From Astropecten irregularis (taxonomy: Eukaryota > Echinodermata > Asteroidea > Paxillosida > Astropectinidae), in contig OZ020244.1 of NCBI GenBank assembly GCA_963971285.1, forward strand, positions 1,984,001-2,048,000: a DNA stretch of 64,000 nucleotides. The letters are read 5' to 3'. Shown one piece after another: positions 48,201-58,189 of this stretch. The notes under the pieces were generated by a model. That model was not told the origin of the DNA. It saw only the letters and a list, made by a program, of their open reading frames with translations, and did not search any database. Both the position numbers and the translations under genes were made by a program. The stretch's first letter is position 1; every line of letters begins with the position of its first letter.

Positions 48201-51200
48201 GTATTATGCTCTCATTGTCATGACTGCTGCTATGATTACAACGAGTGGTGTTCCATCCAGCATGATACAGGAAATGACACTAGGATTATATCGGAGAAAG
48301 TGGCAGCAATATCGGGATCCTCAGTCTGTAAGATCGTTAACTTTCATAAAAGATCAATCATCATAAATGGATGCAGCCAGGAATGGAATGACACACAGGA
48401 GGCCCATCAATGCAGCAACGATACATCTTCTGATCTAGTTGAATATGTAGAGGGAGTATTATTCAAGAACTTATATTGCGCCCAATGTAACGGTCTTAAC
48501 GCTTCTGACATGAACAATGTTAACCCTGATATATACTGGGTGTATGATATCAATGAAGGTTTGGATGAGTGTAGTAGTAATATGACTACTTCTCTAGACA
48601 TAATATCCGGGTGCCATTCCTACTCGGGCTATGCTTTTACAAATGGGAATAAGTACAAGAATCCCCACTGCGCTCACTGCAACTTTGTAAACATTTCTGC
48701 TTGGGATTACTGTCCCTTTTCTGCTACTGAAGTACAACCTGGATATTTGGAGATACTTCTTGGCAGGCCTGTTGAACCTTGGTTTCCAGAAATGTCTGAT
48801 CTCTTGACAGAGGGAGAAATGAAATGCTACAATGTGCATCACCAGCTCCATGTACTACCAGACGTGAGCTACAATTCTTCAGGAGGTAGTCTGTCATTGT
48901 ATACTGGACCGATGACCCAGATTACATACTGCTTCCTTACCACTCTTGGCTGGCAGAACGTTCAGTTGACTTGGCCATTCTTTTTGGCATATTTGGCTAC
49001 CCCCAAGAATGAATCCTCCGTGTTGACGACTCAGTTTCTCTCTAACGTTTCAGATTTTAAAGTCATGCTGGATAAGACTGTCTTACCTTCCTATGAAAAA
49101 GACAGCTCACGGGATTGGATAGTTAGGTGCGGAGTCGGACAAGTTGACTTTATTGAGACTTGCGAAACAAGTTTGAATGAAAGTGAACAGCGTTGTACGG
49201 ATTCTGAGTTTGTTACCAAGGCAGAATATGTAAGAGCATTTAATATGAGTGGAATCCAGATTATTTACATCGGTGATGGAAAGCTCATTGAATCCAAGTT
49301 CGTTTCATTTGTCAGAACCTATGAATACCAGTCCTTGACAAGTTCCCATGAGGATATAAAGGTACTAGTATGCGGAGAAAGGTTTGAGAGTGCTGAGTGT
49401 CAATTGCCGATGGTTAATGAAACACAAACACTGACTACAGCAGATGGTGACAGAGTGTTGATGTACAACGGTTATAGGTTTTTGCAAGACCAGGTTGTTT
49501 GGCTTCCAGATGATCATATTCTCATTTGCTCAAGTATCTTCTTAACATCTGAGAAACCGTTTATCAATTTGTCTGAAGCACTCACAATTTTAAATTGCGT
49601 TGGCTACAGTTTGTCCATGGCAGCCCTCTTGGTAACCTTTTGCAATTATTGCCTGTTCTCCAGCCTGCGAAACATTCCAGGTAGAGCTATCATGAGTCTG
49701 ACTGCTGTCTTGTTCCTGGCGCAGCTTCTGACTGTGACAGTGCTGGATAAAGCTGAGAATAGATCTTTCTGCACTGCAATGGCTATCCTGATGCACTTCC
49801 TTTGGCTGTCTACTTTCACTTGGATGAATGTTCTAGCCTTTGATCTAATGAGGACCTTCTCATCCAGCCAAGCTTGTCGCTCTGACAATAAAACCTTCCT
49901 GAAGTATAGCATGTTTGCATGGGGTGTACCTCTTCTACTTGTAACCTCATGCATAATTATCAACTTCACAAATGGCCAAAGCATCGGGTTCCAGTATGGT
50001 GGATTGCAGTCATGTTGGGTAGTTGGAAAGTATGCAATGCTTTGCGCATTCCTAGCTCCCATTATATGTAGTTTGGTGGCCAATGCTGTCCTCTTTGGTT
50101 GGACCGTCCGCGGAGTACATTCATCAATGGTTGCAGCGGCAATGGTTCATGCTGACAAATCCAAGGCAAAGAAGACTCTGAGAGAGATATGGATTTACCT
50201 TAAGGTGAGTAACAGGACTAATGTTCTAATTATATATAGATGTTGAATTAATTGATTAGATACATTTATTAAACATGGTTAAGATGTGCCTGGGTGGAAT
50301 GGAGAATTGAGCAGCTCCTTCCCCTCCGAAGTAGGCCTACCCCCATCAGATAGTACGCCTTCTCAAGATGAACCTCTAACCAAATCTTACTGTCAGGCTG
50401 CTCATGCCAACCCTGTTTCTGGCGCTATAACTAGTTGCTCCGGGTAGAAGGAGTTTGATAGCTTTGGGTAGTAGTCCATCGAGGAGAAGTACAACTCTGA
50501 TTCCAAACCCGGGTAGCTAGGTGGAACTCGTAAGCCTGGTCCAGCGGTCTGCCTAGGAGAAGGCAGGACAAGTGATTTGAAGCCTAGGCTGCTGGTGCTC
50601 TTCAGTCTTGGTCAATCCCCAGCATTGGGGAAATAGCTCCACTGCCTTGTGGGTTCCTTGGAAGAAAAAAGGCTAATTCTACTTCTAGAATTAATTCTAA
50701 TTCTACAAGGATATGAAGGACATCATGTAGGCCGTGCCTGGAACTGACAAGCTCATCAATCTCGGGGACTTCAACGTAGCTGTCGGTCGAGACCACATGT
50801 CGTGGGAGACCGCCCTGTCTGGTGGTCACTTGTGAGATTGGGAGTGTCTGGCTTTGAAGAGAGGTGCATCAGGGACATAGAACAGAAACACCAGAAGGAG
50901 ACCATGATCATGGCAGCTCTACCTCTAAGCCTGGTCCAGCACCTCACATCCCCTGTCCCGACTGCAACACATTTCTGAGCGAAGATTGGCCTTAACTCAT
51001 CCATCTCCACATTCATCCCACCCCTAGATGAGAAGTCATGGTCATCTTGAAAGACGAACATCAGTATCATTTCATTTCATATTCCAACCCTTTCCTTCCT
51101 ATCAATGGATAGGACTAATCTTTATAATGAACAATTCTAAGAGTCTAGCATTATTTTTCACTCAATTGCACCATTCATTGAACTGAATCAAACAGGAATT

Positions 51201-51646
51201 TGTGAATTTTGTATGTTTCGCTTGTGTGGTCATCAATGCAGTTTTGAAGGATAATGAAGTGTCACATAGAAAAAAGGACTACGAAAGTTACGTTAATTGG
51301 ATAAACTTACCGGTATTCTTGTTTGGCCCAACAGATTTCCTGTGTGATGGGTTTCAGCTGGATCTTTGGTTGCCTAGCTTCATTCTTCAACTACCAAGCC
51401 ATCTGGTACATCTTTGTCATTCTCAATTCACTGCAGGGGGTCTTTATCTTTGCGTCCTTTGGCTTCAACCTCCGCATCCGGGATCTCTGGAGGGAGAAAT
51501 TGGGCATGAAAAAGAGGTCAAAGGTCACAAAGTCACAAAGGACATCTAGTGGCTTGGCTACTACCACTACAACTGTTCCAATTATATCACTTCAAGAAGA
51601 CACAAAGCTCAAAAATCATCCAAAAACATTAAATACTAGTACTTGA
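42248..51646 (+). CDS. SRCR-somatomedin B-like adhesion/Methuselah-like GPCR
   Basis: Six exons: 42,248-42,314, 45,029-45,382, 47,046-47,369, 47,578-47,946, 48,103-50,204 and 51,335-51,646 (TGA at 51,644). All introns are GT/AG; introns 1-4 are phase 1 and intron 5 is phase 0. The product is 1,175 residues. Residues 1-22 are a signal peptide (MELVQIVLVSAV...). Exon 2 is a classic SRCR domain (about 29-139: VVCRQLGYP, FGLGTGPIWF, six Cys); exons 3 and 4 are diverged SRCR-like modules (about 142-247 and 255-370). A somatomedin-B-like Cys knot follows (about 383-423: CRDRCGEP, CGCDVLC, CCYDY). A long glycosylatable ectodomain leads to seven helices (about 862 to 1,118), with ISCVMGFSWIFG in helix 6 and a basic, Ser/Thr-rich tail. 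Helices resemble family B/Methuselah receptors (SLRNIPGRAIMSL). No GPS autoproteolysis site was found. Ligand and G protein are unknown. A TTAA MITE begins 25 bases after the stop. Confidence 0.88.
42372..42727. mobile_element. TTAA-flanked MITE in receptor intron 1
   Basis: Complete family member starting TTAAAGGTAATATCATACTT and ending GTATGATACTACCTTTAA, 58 bases after the exon-1 donor. It corresponds to the copy at 40,417 in the duplicated block. Confidence 0.85.
44150..44400 (+). repeat. tRNA-derived SINE, 5' truncated, receptor intron 1
   Basis: B-box GGGTTCGAATCC near 44,170 is followed by CTTGGGCAAGACACTT, a 'ttgctcc...caccaaggagtaaattgagtacctgt' block and an 'agttgagatggtttcagga' tail. 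Same family as the next copy. Confidence 0.78.
44405..44708 (+). repeat. tRNA-derived SINE, receptor intron 1
   Basis: Head with GGTCTGACGTGTCATACTCA and B-box GGGTTTGAATCC, then CTTGGGCAAGACGCTTTA, CACCCAGGTGTAAATGGGTA, CTGTATACTCCCCAGGCAG and the terminal 'caatgaccagggataataat'. One of the better preserved members. Confidence 0.85.
44710..44900 (-). repeat. tRNA-derived SINE, second family, receptor intron 1
   Basis: On the minus strand a tRNA-like head (A-box region TGGCCTAGCGGTA, B-box GGGTTCGAATCC near 44,825) is followed by CAAGCACTGAGTATACAGTG, CTCATCCACGTCGGTGAA and an ATTGCATATT tail. It matches 29,340-29,515. Confidence 0.85.
45537..45838 (+). repeat. tRNA-derived SINE, receptor intron 2
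   Basis: Full-length member: TGTGGCCTAGTGGTCTGGCG head, B-box GGGTTCGAATCC, GGCAAGACGCTTTGGCACA, ACCCAGGTGTATATGGGTAC, TGTATACTCCCCAGGGA and the terminal 'gatgaccagggataataatt'. It lies 155 bases after the exon-2 donor. Confidence 0.88.
46382..46620. mobile_element. TTAA-flanked MITE, truncated, receptor intron 2
   Basis: Begins TTAAAGGTAGTATCATACTT. The interior matches the family to about 46,620 and the far inverted end is missing. Confidence 0.75.
50400..51075 (+). mobile_element. LINE deletion derivative in receptor intron 5
   Basis: Around 50,755-50,810 the plus strand reads KLINLGDFNVAVGRDHMSWE, the GDFN metal-binding core of a LINE endonuclease. Around 50,954 it reads CPDCNTF and a degraded zinc-finger end typical of the 3' end of such elements. 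The reverse transcriptase in between is missing, so it is an internally deleted dead copy. The sequence from 50,400 may be its 5' part. It is different from the LINE at 23,620-26,560. Confidence 0.65.
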
Positions 51647-51670
51647 AGGTCTGTTGTAGAACAATGTAAC

Positions 51671-52024
51671 TTAAAGGTTATATCATACTTTGGTTTTTGT
51701 CACAGAAATGCAGATTCATGGGCAAAAATATTAAGAAAGATACAGCAATAAAAGTCATCTGTGAAATTCCCAGTCTCATACGGTGCCGACTTTTTGCATG
51801 CCCACGGAATGTCTTTAATCTTTTAACCGTTATTTTTGATCTTTTAAAGATTAAAAATATTTTCGGTCGTTGCTTTTACTAATTTCTTGATACATACAGC
51901 ATTTCAGGCGAAAAAAATGTAACGGTATATTTTTACCATCACCATCTTTATATCCTGTAAGTTATAGGTAAATCTGTGAAGATTTCTGTTTTGGTTTCCT
52001 ACCAAAGTATGATACTACCTTTAA
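51671..52024. mobile_element. TTAA-flanked MITE just after the receptor stop codon
   Basis: Begins TTAAAGGTTATATCATACTT and ends GTATGATACTACCTTTAA. It is likely part of the receptor's 3' untranslated region unless polyadenylation is very early. Confidence 0.85.
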
Positions 52025-53425
52025 CTAAACAATGTAATGAAAGCTTTTATGTGATGTGGCGGTTATTTTACTCACTTAAATATAGCTGTCTTTGGAGTTG
52101 GCCTTAAAAAAGTGAATTAAAGAAAAGAGTTTTTCTGCAATGTCATTAAAATTTACAAAAAGGAATCTTATTAATTTCAGCTCAAATTACTGCAATTTTA
52201 TTCCCTCACTCGCTATTTTTTTCATTGTATTAAAAGTCATTGTATTAAGTAAATATGTTGTTTTCACTCAAAGTTGTGGATGAGTATTTTGTGATGACAT
52301 TTTGCTTACTTTAAGGCAAGTACATTATTTTGCAAAATGTTAAAAGTACTAGGCCTACACTGGTTTGTATCCAAAATAGGTCTAAGCATTTGGTCAAAGA
52401 GTGCTGTATGTACATGAGGGATCTTCATTTAATGCAAAATACACTGCTTAAAAGGATGTTTTTCAGTAGAACTTTAGGACTACACAGATTCAACATTTTC
52501 AAGGTTGAGTACACAGATCCTGGTAGTCTATTCTGATTGAAAGCATTTATCCCAATCATGAAGTTTTCAGAATGCATTCCTGGCCTTATTTAATGGAATC
52601 TGTTACTGTAAGCAGAAATTCTTCGCTTAAAATGGTAACAGAAATATTTTGCTTACAGTTAGCTAAGCAGGAAATTTCAACAAAACGTACATAAAGCAAA
52701 AAGTGAAAAAGTCATGAATGTCGTCTGCTCCTGCTTGTAAAAGCACTACAGAATACAATAATAGGCTAAACATGACCGACAACTTTGAGAAAAAATCAAA
52801 AAGGCAACTCCTTTCACTCCTGAAATGGATGTTGCTTGTTTGGTCTTTTGACCAAATTGTCAATCCTCAAAATTTGTAGGATTTGCATGGTGGAAGTAAA
52901 AAAGTAAGGTTTGTGAAGACACCATAAATTCTTTCCTAGAAGTACGGTTCTGAAACGAACCGGTTAGAAGTAGTCTCGACGTTCCGGACAGTGTACTCTG
53001 GCCGTCCTCATGAGAGAGGACAATTTGTTGAGCTGATTTTGAATACAACAATCTGTACCAGCAAATACACTAGGAACGTGCACAAAACAACAACCTGTTA
53101 TTTGACACCAATTTTGTCAAGAAAATTTTCAAAGGTCAGTTTTTATGACATGTATTTTGAGAACTATAAAAAAAATAAGTGCCTCCTTCAAAACACGAAC
53201 AAAACATATAAAAACAGGCAAATAAAACAAAAAGACAAATCACCCCCCAACAATAAAAAATCAATAGAAAAAAAATTATGTATGTAGTGTACATTTAATT
53301 CACATTTTTTGTCAGAACCATATGCACTTATTGTGGTGGTTAGAATACTTGTAAATATGCAGCTTTTAGGAGTGATTTAATAGTACCTGTAAGTTTCCAT
53401 GAAGGTGAATACAATAACATGATAT
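52025..53425. other. Intergenic, nothing recognised
   Basis: AT-rich sequence downstream of the receptor. No supported exon; a clear AATAAA polyadenylation signal for the receptor could not be fixed. Confidence 0.45.
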
Positions 53426-53426
53426 C

Positions 53427-53657
53427 AGCGGCGGATCTAGCTTTTTGCTAGGGGGGGGGGTTTACCCGGAGTAAAATTTTGTTTAGTAGCCAGGCACTGC
53501 GACGGAGCGGAGCGACCAAGCTCGATGGGCGTGAAGCGCCAGAAGGGGGGGAGCTTTTTTTTTTTTTGGTTAATTTTTCTTTAACATTATTTTTGGGGGG
53601 AGCCCAAGGGGGGTTTAACCCCCCCCCCCCCCCCCCCTAGTAGATCCGCCACTGAAA
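53427..53657. mobile_element. Short hAT-like MITE (GGCGGATC ends)
   Basis: Left end CAGCGGCGGATCTAGC and right end TAGTAGATCCGCCACTG are inverted. The inside holds long G and C runs and the block GGAGCGACCAAGCTCGATGG. CAGTGGCGGATC-type ends are characteristic of hAT-like non-autonomous elements; this is assignment by ends only. Confidence 0.8.
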
Positions 53658-53673
53658 ATATAGTAGAGGTCGA

Positions 53674-53760
53674 TCTTATTCTAAAGCCCTGTTTGCACTG
53701 GACTTATTTTGGGCAAACTAACTGAGCCAATGGGTAACTTACCCATTTTGACCTTAACAA
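53674..53760 (+). mobile_element. Fragment of the AGCCCTG...GCACTGGACTT MITE
   Basis: It starts AAAGCCCTGTTTGCACTGGA and continues with 'gagccaatgggtaa', matching the left end of the element at 35,064. The right half is not present. Confidence 0.65.
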
Positions 53761-54017
53761 ATGTACTTCAACAAGTTATCAACAGAAGTGAAGAAATCAT
53801 GGAGTGCGTATACTTCAAGGCAACTTGTGCCAGCTTGGTTATTCTAACCGCGTTTGTGTTCTGAAACCATCGAGTATGGATAAGAAATGTGTGTGATCTG
53901 TGCTATAAGGATGATCGTGCACAGGCTACTATTTAGTGTGCATGTATGTGCCATGTCAGTGTGTGCTGTTGTTAATACCCAATGTATATTATACAATTAC
54001 TGAATTATATGGATAAA

Positions 54018-54260
54018 AAGTTATCAATTATAATCATCAAATAACCACAAGAGAAACTGACGGGATTAATTTTAGGGCCTGACATTTCAGGTCATTATTT
54101 TGGTTAATGAGCAGTTTGCAGTGCAGTTTATTACTAGTATCAATTAATTTTAAGTAATTGAAAAGTGAATCCCAACATACACTGGAGCTGGATTTGATCC
54201 TCCAACGTGGAAATATGGTACCGACACTCTACCAACTGTGGATTGACTTTGTTCTTTTGC
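54018..54260 (-). repeat. tRNA-derived SINE, third family
   Basis: The plus strand shows the inverted 3' end 'ATCAAATAACCACAAGAGAA' followed, after an AT-rich body, by an inverted tRNA-like head (B-box-like GGATCAAATCC on the minus strand near 54,190-54,200). The same 3' end occurs at 30,377, 56,523 and 62,420. Confidence 0.6.
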
Positions 54261-54524
54261 CATTCAGAAGCCATTAAATCACTCACATACAGCTATATAT
54301 TGCAAGAAAACGATTTATGGCCTCCGGAGATGGTTTAATAATACCTGCAAGTTTCTGAAAGAGATTGTCAAACAGACATTTATTAGATCATAAAGATTGC
54401 ACCTTTCAACCTCGGTGACTGTCTTTAAATACAGTATAATCAAATCCTTGCTATTAATCAACAAGTATAATAAACTGCTGCAAACTACTCACCAACGCAC
54501 ATAAAAGCTCAGTCTTTAAAAGAG

Positions 54525-54680
54525 TCTGATATTTCTATGATGATATTTCTATGCTATTTCTATGTTATTTCTATGTTATGTCACACTACATTAGTGACTC
54601 CTATGATATTTCCATAATATTTCTGTTATATTTCTATGATCTTTTCTATGATATTTTGTTGACTTTTCTATGAAATAGTT
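54525..54680. repeat. Degenerate TATTTCTATG simple repeat
   Basis: Many repeats of TATTTCTATG, GATATTTCTATG and TTTCTATGATAT over about 150 bases. Confidence 0.75.
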
Positions 54681-55410
54681 CCCTCTGAAACGCTTCCATC
54701 ATTGGGAAAACTGCCTTCTAATGTGACCAAATATATCAGCTGATTTTTAATTGTAAGCAAAATAAAGCACTTAAAACTAAAATCTTGTGAACACTAAATT
54801 TGATGAAATGTTCACAGCATTTGGAAAAATTAGAAGCTCAGCGTAAAATGCAAAATTGCTGTAGTAGCAGCATTCTATTTTTTTTTTTAGATATTAAACT
54901 ATAAATAAATCACATCAAAGTAATCAAGAACGCAATTGTTATTTGCAGTATTTGAATGATGCTAGGTGAATTGTATACAGTGTACATAATTGTCATATCT
55001 AAAGCAAAATGTAAACATTGTATTTTAAATGGTTTGGTTTGCAATTTGTTTTGTTAATGGGAGACTTTTGAGACGTCGACTGAAAGTCTCTTTTTGCTTT
55101 CTCTGAGCATGCACGCGCATTGTGAGCAAGCGCGCGTTGTAGTGCGCGTGCATACATATATGCATTCGCTGTTGACTTCAAAGACCGATGCTCTAAAGTC
55201 TACCATAGCGCACAATTCATAACACCGAAATAATCAATGGTCCTGCATTATAATATTGTTCTTTGATTGTGTATACATGTAGGCCTACCCATACTTTTCC
55301 TTTATTCCTTGTTCAACCCAGTAAAAGTCAGAACTGTCAACAATGTTTTAAATTTATTATTAAAAAGTAGATTTGGAATATTGGTGTAAAAAGTTTTTTA
55401 AAAATGATTG

Positions 55411-56157
55411 TAGACTAGACCCAGTAACTGGGGCGCTGAACTCCCTTTTTTTATTTTTGGGGTTGACGGTCAGTCTAGCGCCCCAGTGAATCCCATAAGG
55501 TTAAATGTGTTGTACACGGAAAAAATTGCAATTTTTGTACTTCACGGTACTTGCGCTGAAAATGTCCCCAAATGACAACAAAGACATCACAAATCAGCTT
55601 GAAAATCGCTCCATCTCCTCTCCGATTGTCAGGGATGAAATTCAGCTTATTTATTTGTACTCACAATCATTCCGTTTGATGAAAATAAATGTTTCCGATG
55701 AAAATCCAGACGATCGTTTCAGACATTTTGGATTGTCCGCCATCATGTGTGGTTCTCCGCCACACACACGTGACTTCATGCTTGTTTGTAATTGGCGGAG
55801 AGTCAATCCAAGATGGTGGAAGATCTTAAACGATGTAAAAATTGGTCAAAATTTCCATCGGAAAACATCGATTTTCATCCAACGGAATTATCGTGATTAC
55901 AAATAAATAAGCTGCATTTCATCCCTGACAATCGGAGAAGAGATGGAGCGATTTTCAAGCTGATTTGCGATGTCTTTGTTGTCATTTGGGGACATTTTTG
56001 GCGAAAGTGCTGTGAAGTACAAAAATTGCAATTTTTCCGTGTACAACACATTTAAGCTTATGGGATTCACTGGGGCGCTAGACCGACCGTCAACCCCAAA
56101 AATAAAAAAAGGTTCAGTGCCACAGTTACTGGGTCTTATTGTAGACTAGATTCTCAA
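55411..56157. mobile_element. Foldback element with ~280-bp inverted arms
   Basis: The left arm from TAGACTAGACCCAGTAACTG pairs with the right arm ending CAGTTACTGGGTC...TAGACTAGA. Paired blocks include GCGCCCCAGTGAATCCCATA, TTGTACACGGAAAAA, TGTCCCCAAATGACAACAAA and GATTGTCAGGGATGAAA with their complements. About 200 bases of centre remain. An open frame of 133 codons crosses it but has no domain and is probably chance. Confidence 0.87.
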
Positions 56158-56519
56158 GATGTATGATCATGTAAAACTTTGAAAGGAATCCTTCACAATG
56201 TGAAACATAAAATTGTTTTCCCATAAGTCTGAGAATTGCAGCTGTTAAACGAGTAACAGGACTCAGTGGTGAGATTTGTCTGAGAAACAGGCAATCATCA
56301 AGATGTACACTTTGAGAAGATTAAACTGCTATCTCTAGATAGTCTTGTACCGTAGTGGCTTGACTCCAAGACACAAAAATGAATTTACAGAATAAACTGC
56401 AAGGTAGAAGAAGTTGCTCTAGTGCTGTAGTGTTGGTGGTCAGTTGAGAAAGAGGACAGAAAGATTAAAACACATGAAACATGAGGGGTGGCACGTTTCA
56501 ACCTATTTGTTGACTATGA

Positions 56520-56700
56520 ATAAATTCATCAAATAACCACAAGGGAAACTGCTCTGTTTTTTATTTTAGGTCATTATAAAGTGAAAAAAAAACAGAAACA
56601 ATTGACTAGAGCGAGATTCGAGCCAGCGACCGCAAAAACAACAAAAATACTTCGGCATCCGTAGACATAAGTCCAATTCTGGTTGGTCTGGTACCAAGCT
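56520..56700 (-). repeat. tRNA-derived SINE, third family
   Basis: The inverted 3' end ATCAAATAACCACAAGGGAA is followed by 'ttttaggtcattataaagtgaa' and an inverted B-box region (GGCTCGAATCTCG on the minus strand near 56,610). Similar in layout to the copies at 54,018 and 62,420. Confidence 0.65.
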
Positions 56701-57364
56701 TCTACAGTAAAGTAAATCACCTAAACATGCTAAATAGGATTTCTGTTGGGTCTGGGTACCACGTACCAGACTATAAATTAGACTACGAATGTCCATGCAC
56801 GAACGCTGATAGTTCTCTATACAAGTTACAGCTTTTGAGATAATGTTGATACCATTGGGTTTCTCTCGAAATTCTCTTTCCAATGATACTAAATGTCTGA
56901 GAGTCCAACAAAAACCCCTGAAAAGTGCCAGATTCAATCGCCGTGTTATTTTTGTATACAACTAAAATTAAAATGAACTGAACCCAAATTCACAAGTCAC
57001 AAGTTAAGGGGCCTAACTCACATGCTCACCCAAACTTTCGTACTCAAATTCCATTATTATTCCTACGGCCCGTATCTTCTCCTAGAATCACTGGGGTGCT
57101 TAAGAGAGGTGAAGGTTGTCTGGAATAAGTTCTCAGAATTGACAAATGTCAAAAAAATACGAAGAAATTCGGTTCTAAACTTCTAACATCAACTCTGACA
57201 TGACAGCCACCAGCAAGATGTTGGCCACCAGCTGACAGGTGGCCAACATTCTAAACTTTTTGCACCTGCACGAAAGAGGGCGCTATTTCAATATAACGGG
57301 CAGCAGCTGCAATGTCAGTGCTTGAGGCTCGCTAGGCTCGGGATTAGATCCAAACAGATTGAAA

Positions 57365-57510
57365 AATACTGTGAGCGTGTTTCACTGTTTTCTCAAAAAG
57401 TGGACATCGTTTTGGACTTGAAATTTCAAAGATGACAGTCACTCTATCTTTCTTAATATTTTTGCCCATGAATCTGCATTTCTTTAACAAAAACCAAAGT
57501 AAGATAAGTT
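57365..57510. mobile_element. TTAA MITE fragment, no ends
   Basis: Interior of the family in reverse orientation: CTGTTTTCTCAAAAAGTGG, then TTTTTGCCCATGAATCTGCA and ACCAAAGTA-like end. It is 26 bases upstream of the tRNA gene. Confidence 0.65.
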
Positions 57511-57535
57511 CTTTCTGCGAACCTACAAAATATGA

Positions 57536-57541
57536 GCCGGA

Positions 57542-57591
<50 letters not shown>

Positions 57592-57608
57592 AATCCCGGG
57601 TTACGGCA
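57536..57608 (+). tRNA. tRNA-Phe (GAA)
   Basis: The 73-base cloverleaf without intron has D arm GCTC...GAGC, anticodon stem TCAGA/TCTGA with loop CTGAAGA (anticodon GAA), variable AGGTC, T arm CCTGG-TTCAATC-CCGGG and discriminator A. Acceptor stem GCCGGAA/TTACGGC has one mismatch (position 5, G against A), where canonical animal tRNA-Phe has A-T. Internal promoter boxes TAGCTCAGTTGG and GGTTCAATCC are present. It could be a true gene or a recently decayed copy; 3' CCA is not encoded, as expected. Confidence 0.85.
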
Positions 57609-57629
57609 ATTAGCTATTGTTTTTTATCC

Positions 57630-57925
57630 TTAAAGGTAATATCATACTTTGGTTTTTGACAAAGAAATGCAGATTCATTGGCAAAAATATCAAGGAAGAT
57701 ACATGCAGTAACAGTCCGCTGTGAAAACTTCAGTCCCATAAAATTATACGGTGCCCACTTTTTGATCAATTGTTTTGGGTCATTGGTTCTGTTATACTCT
57801 TTTCTGAATAAATACAGCATTTCAGGCAGAAAACTTTTAACGGTATGTTTCTACCATCACCATCTTCATACCCTGTAAGTTATAAAATCTGTGAAGATTT
57901 CTGTTTCGGTATGCTACTACTGACT
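57630..57925. mobile_element. TTAA MITE copy downstream of the tRNA
   Basis: Begins TTAAAGGTAATATCATACTT 22 bases after the tRNA. The interior matches the family, with a deletion, and the right end is decayed (GGTATGCTACTAC). Confidence 0.78.
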
Positions 57926-58189
57926 CCCCTTTAGAGGCAGCGCACAGGATTTGCAAGGCCTCCCAAAAAATTATTGAGTTTGAGAGAGAAACAAAATTGA
58001 CTGTCGAGTCCATTTTCTGTCTCAAAATCAATAATGACTGTTGAGTTCGTAAACAGTGAAAACAGTCACCATGGGAAATCTTGGTTCATCAGATGAATGG
58101 GTTTTTCAAGGAAATCAAGATTCCGTTATTATTTCCATCTGAAATGGTGTATTTATTCAGAAATTATATAGTAAAGACCGAATTACAGT

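Noticed and set aside
55505-55906. 133-codon frame
   Set aside because: It crosses the arm and centre of a foldback element; no domain seen.
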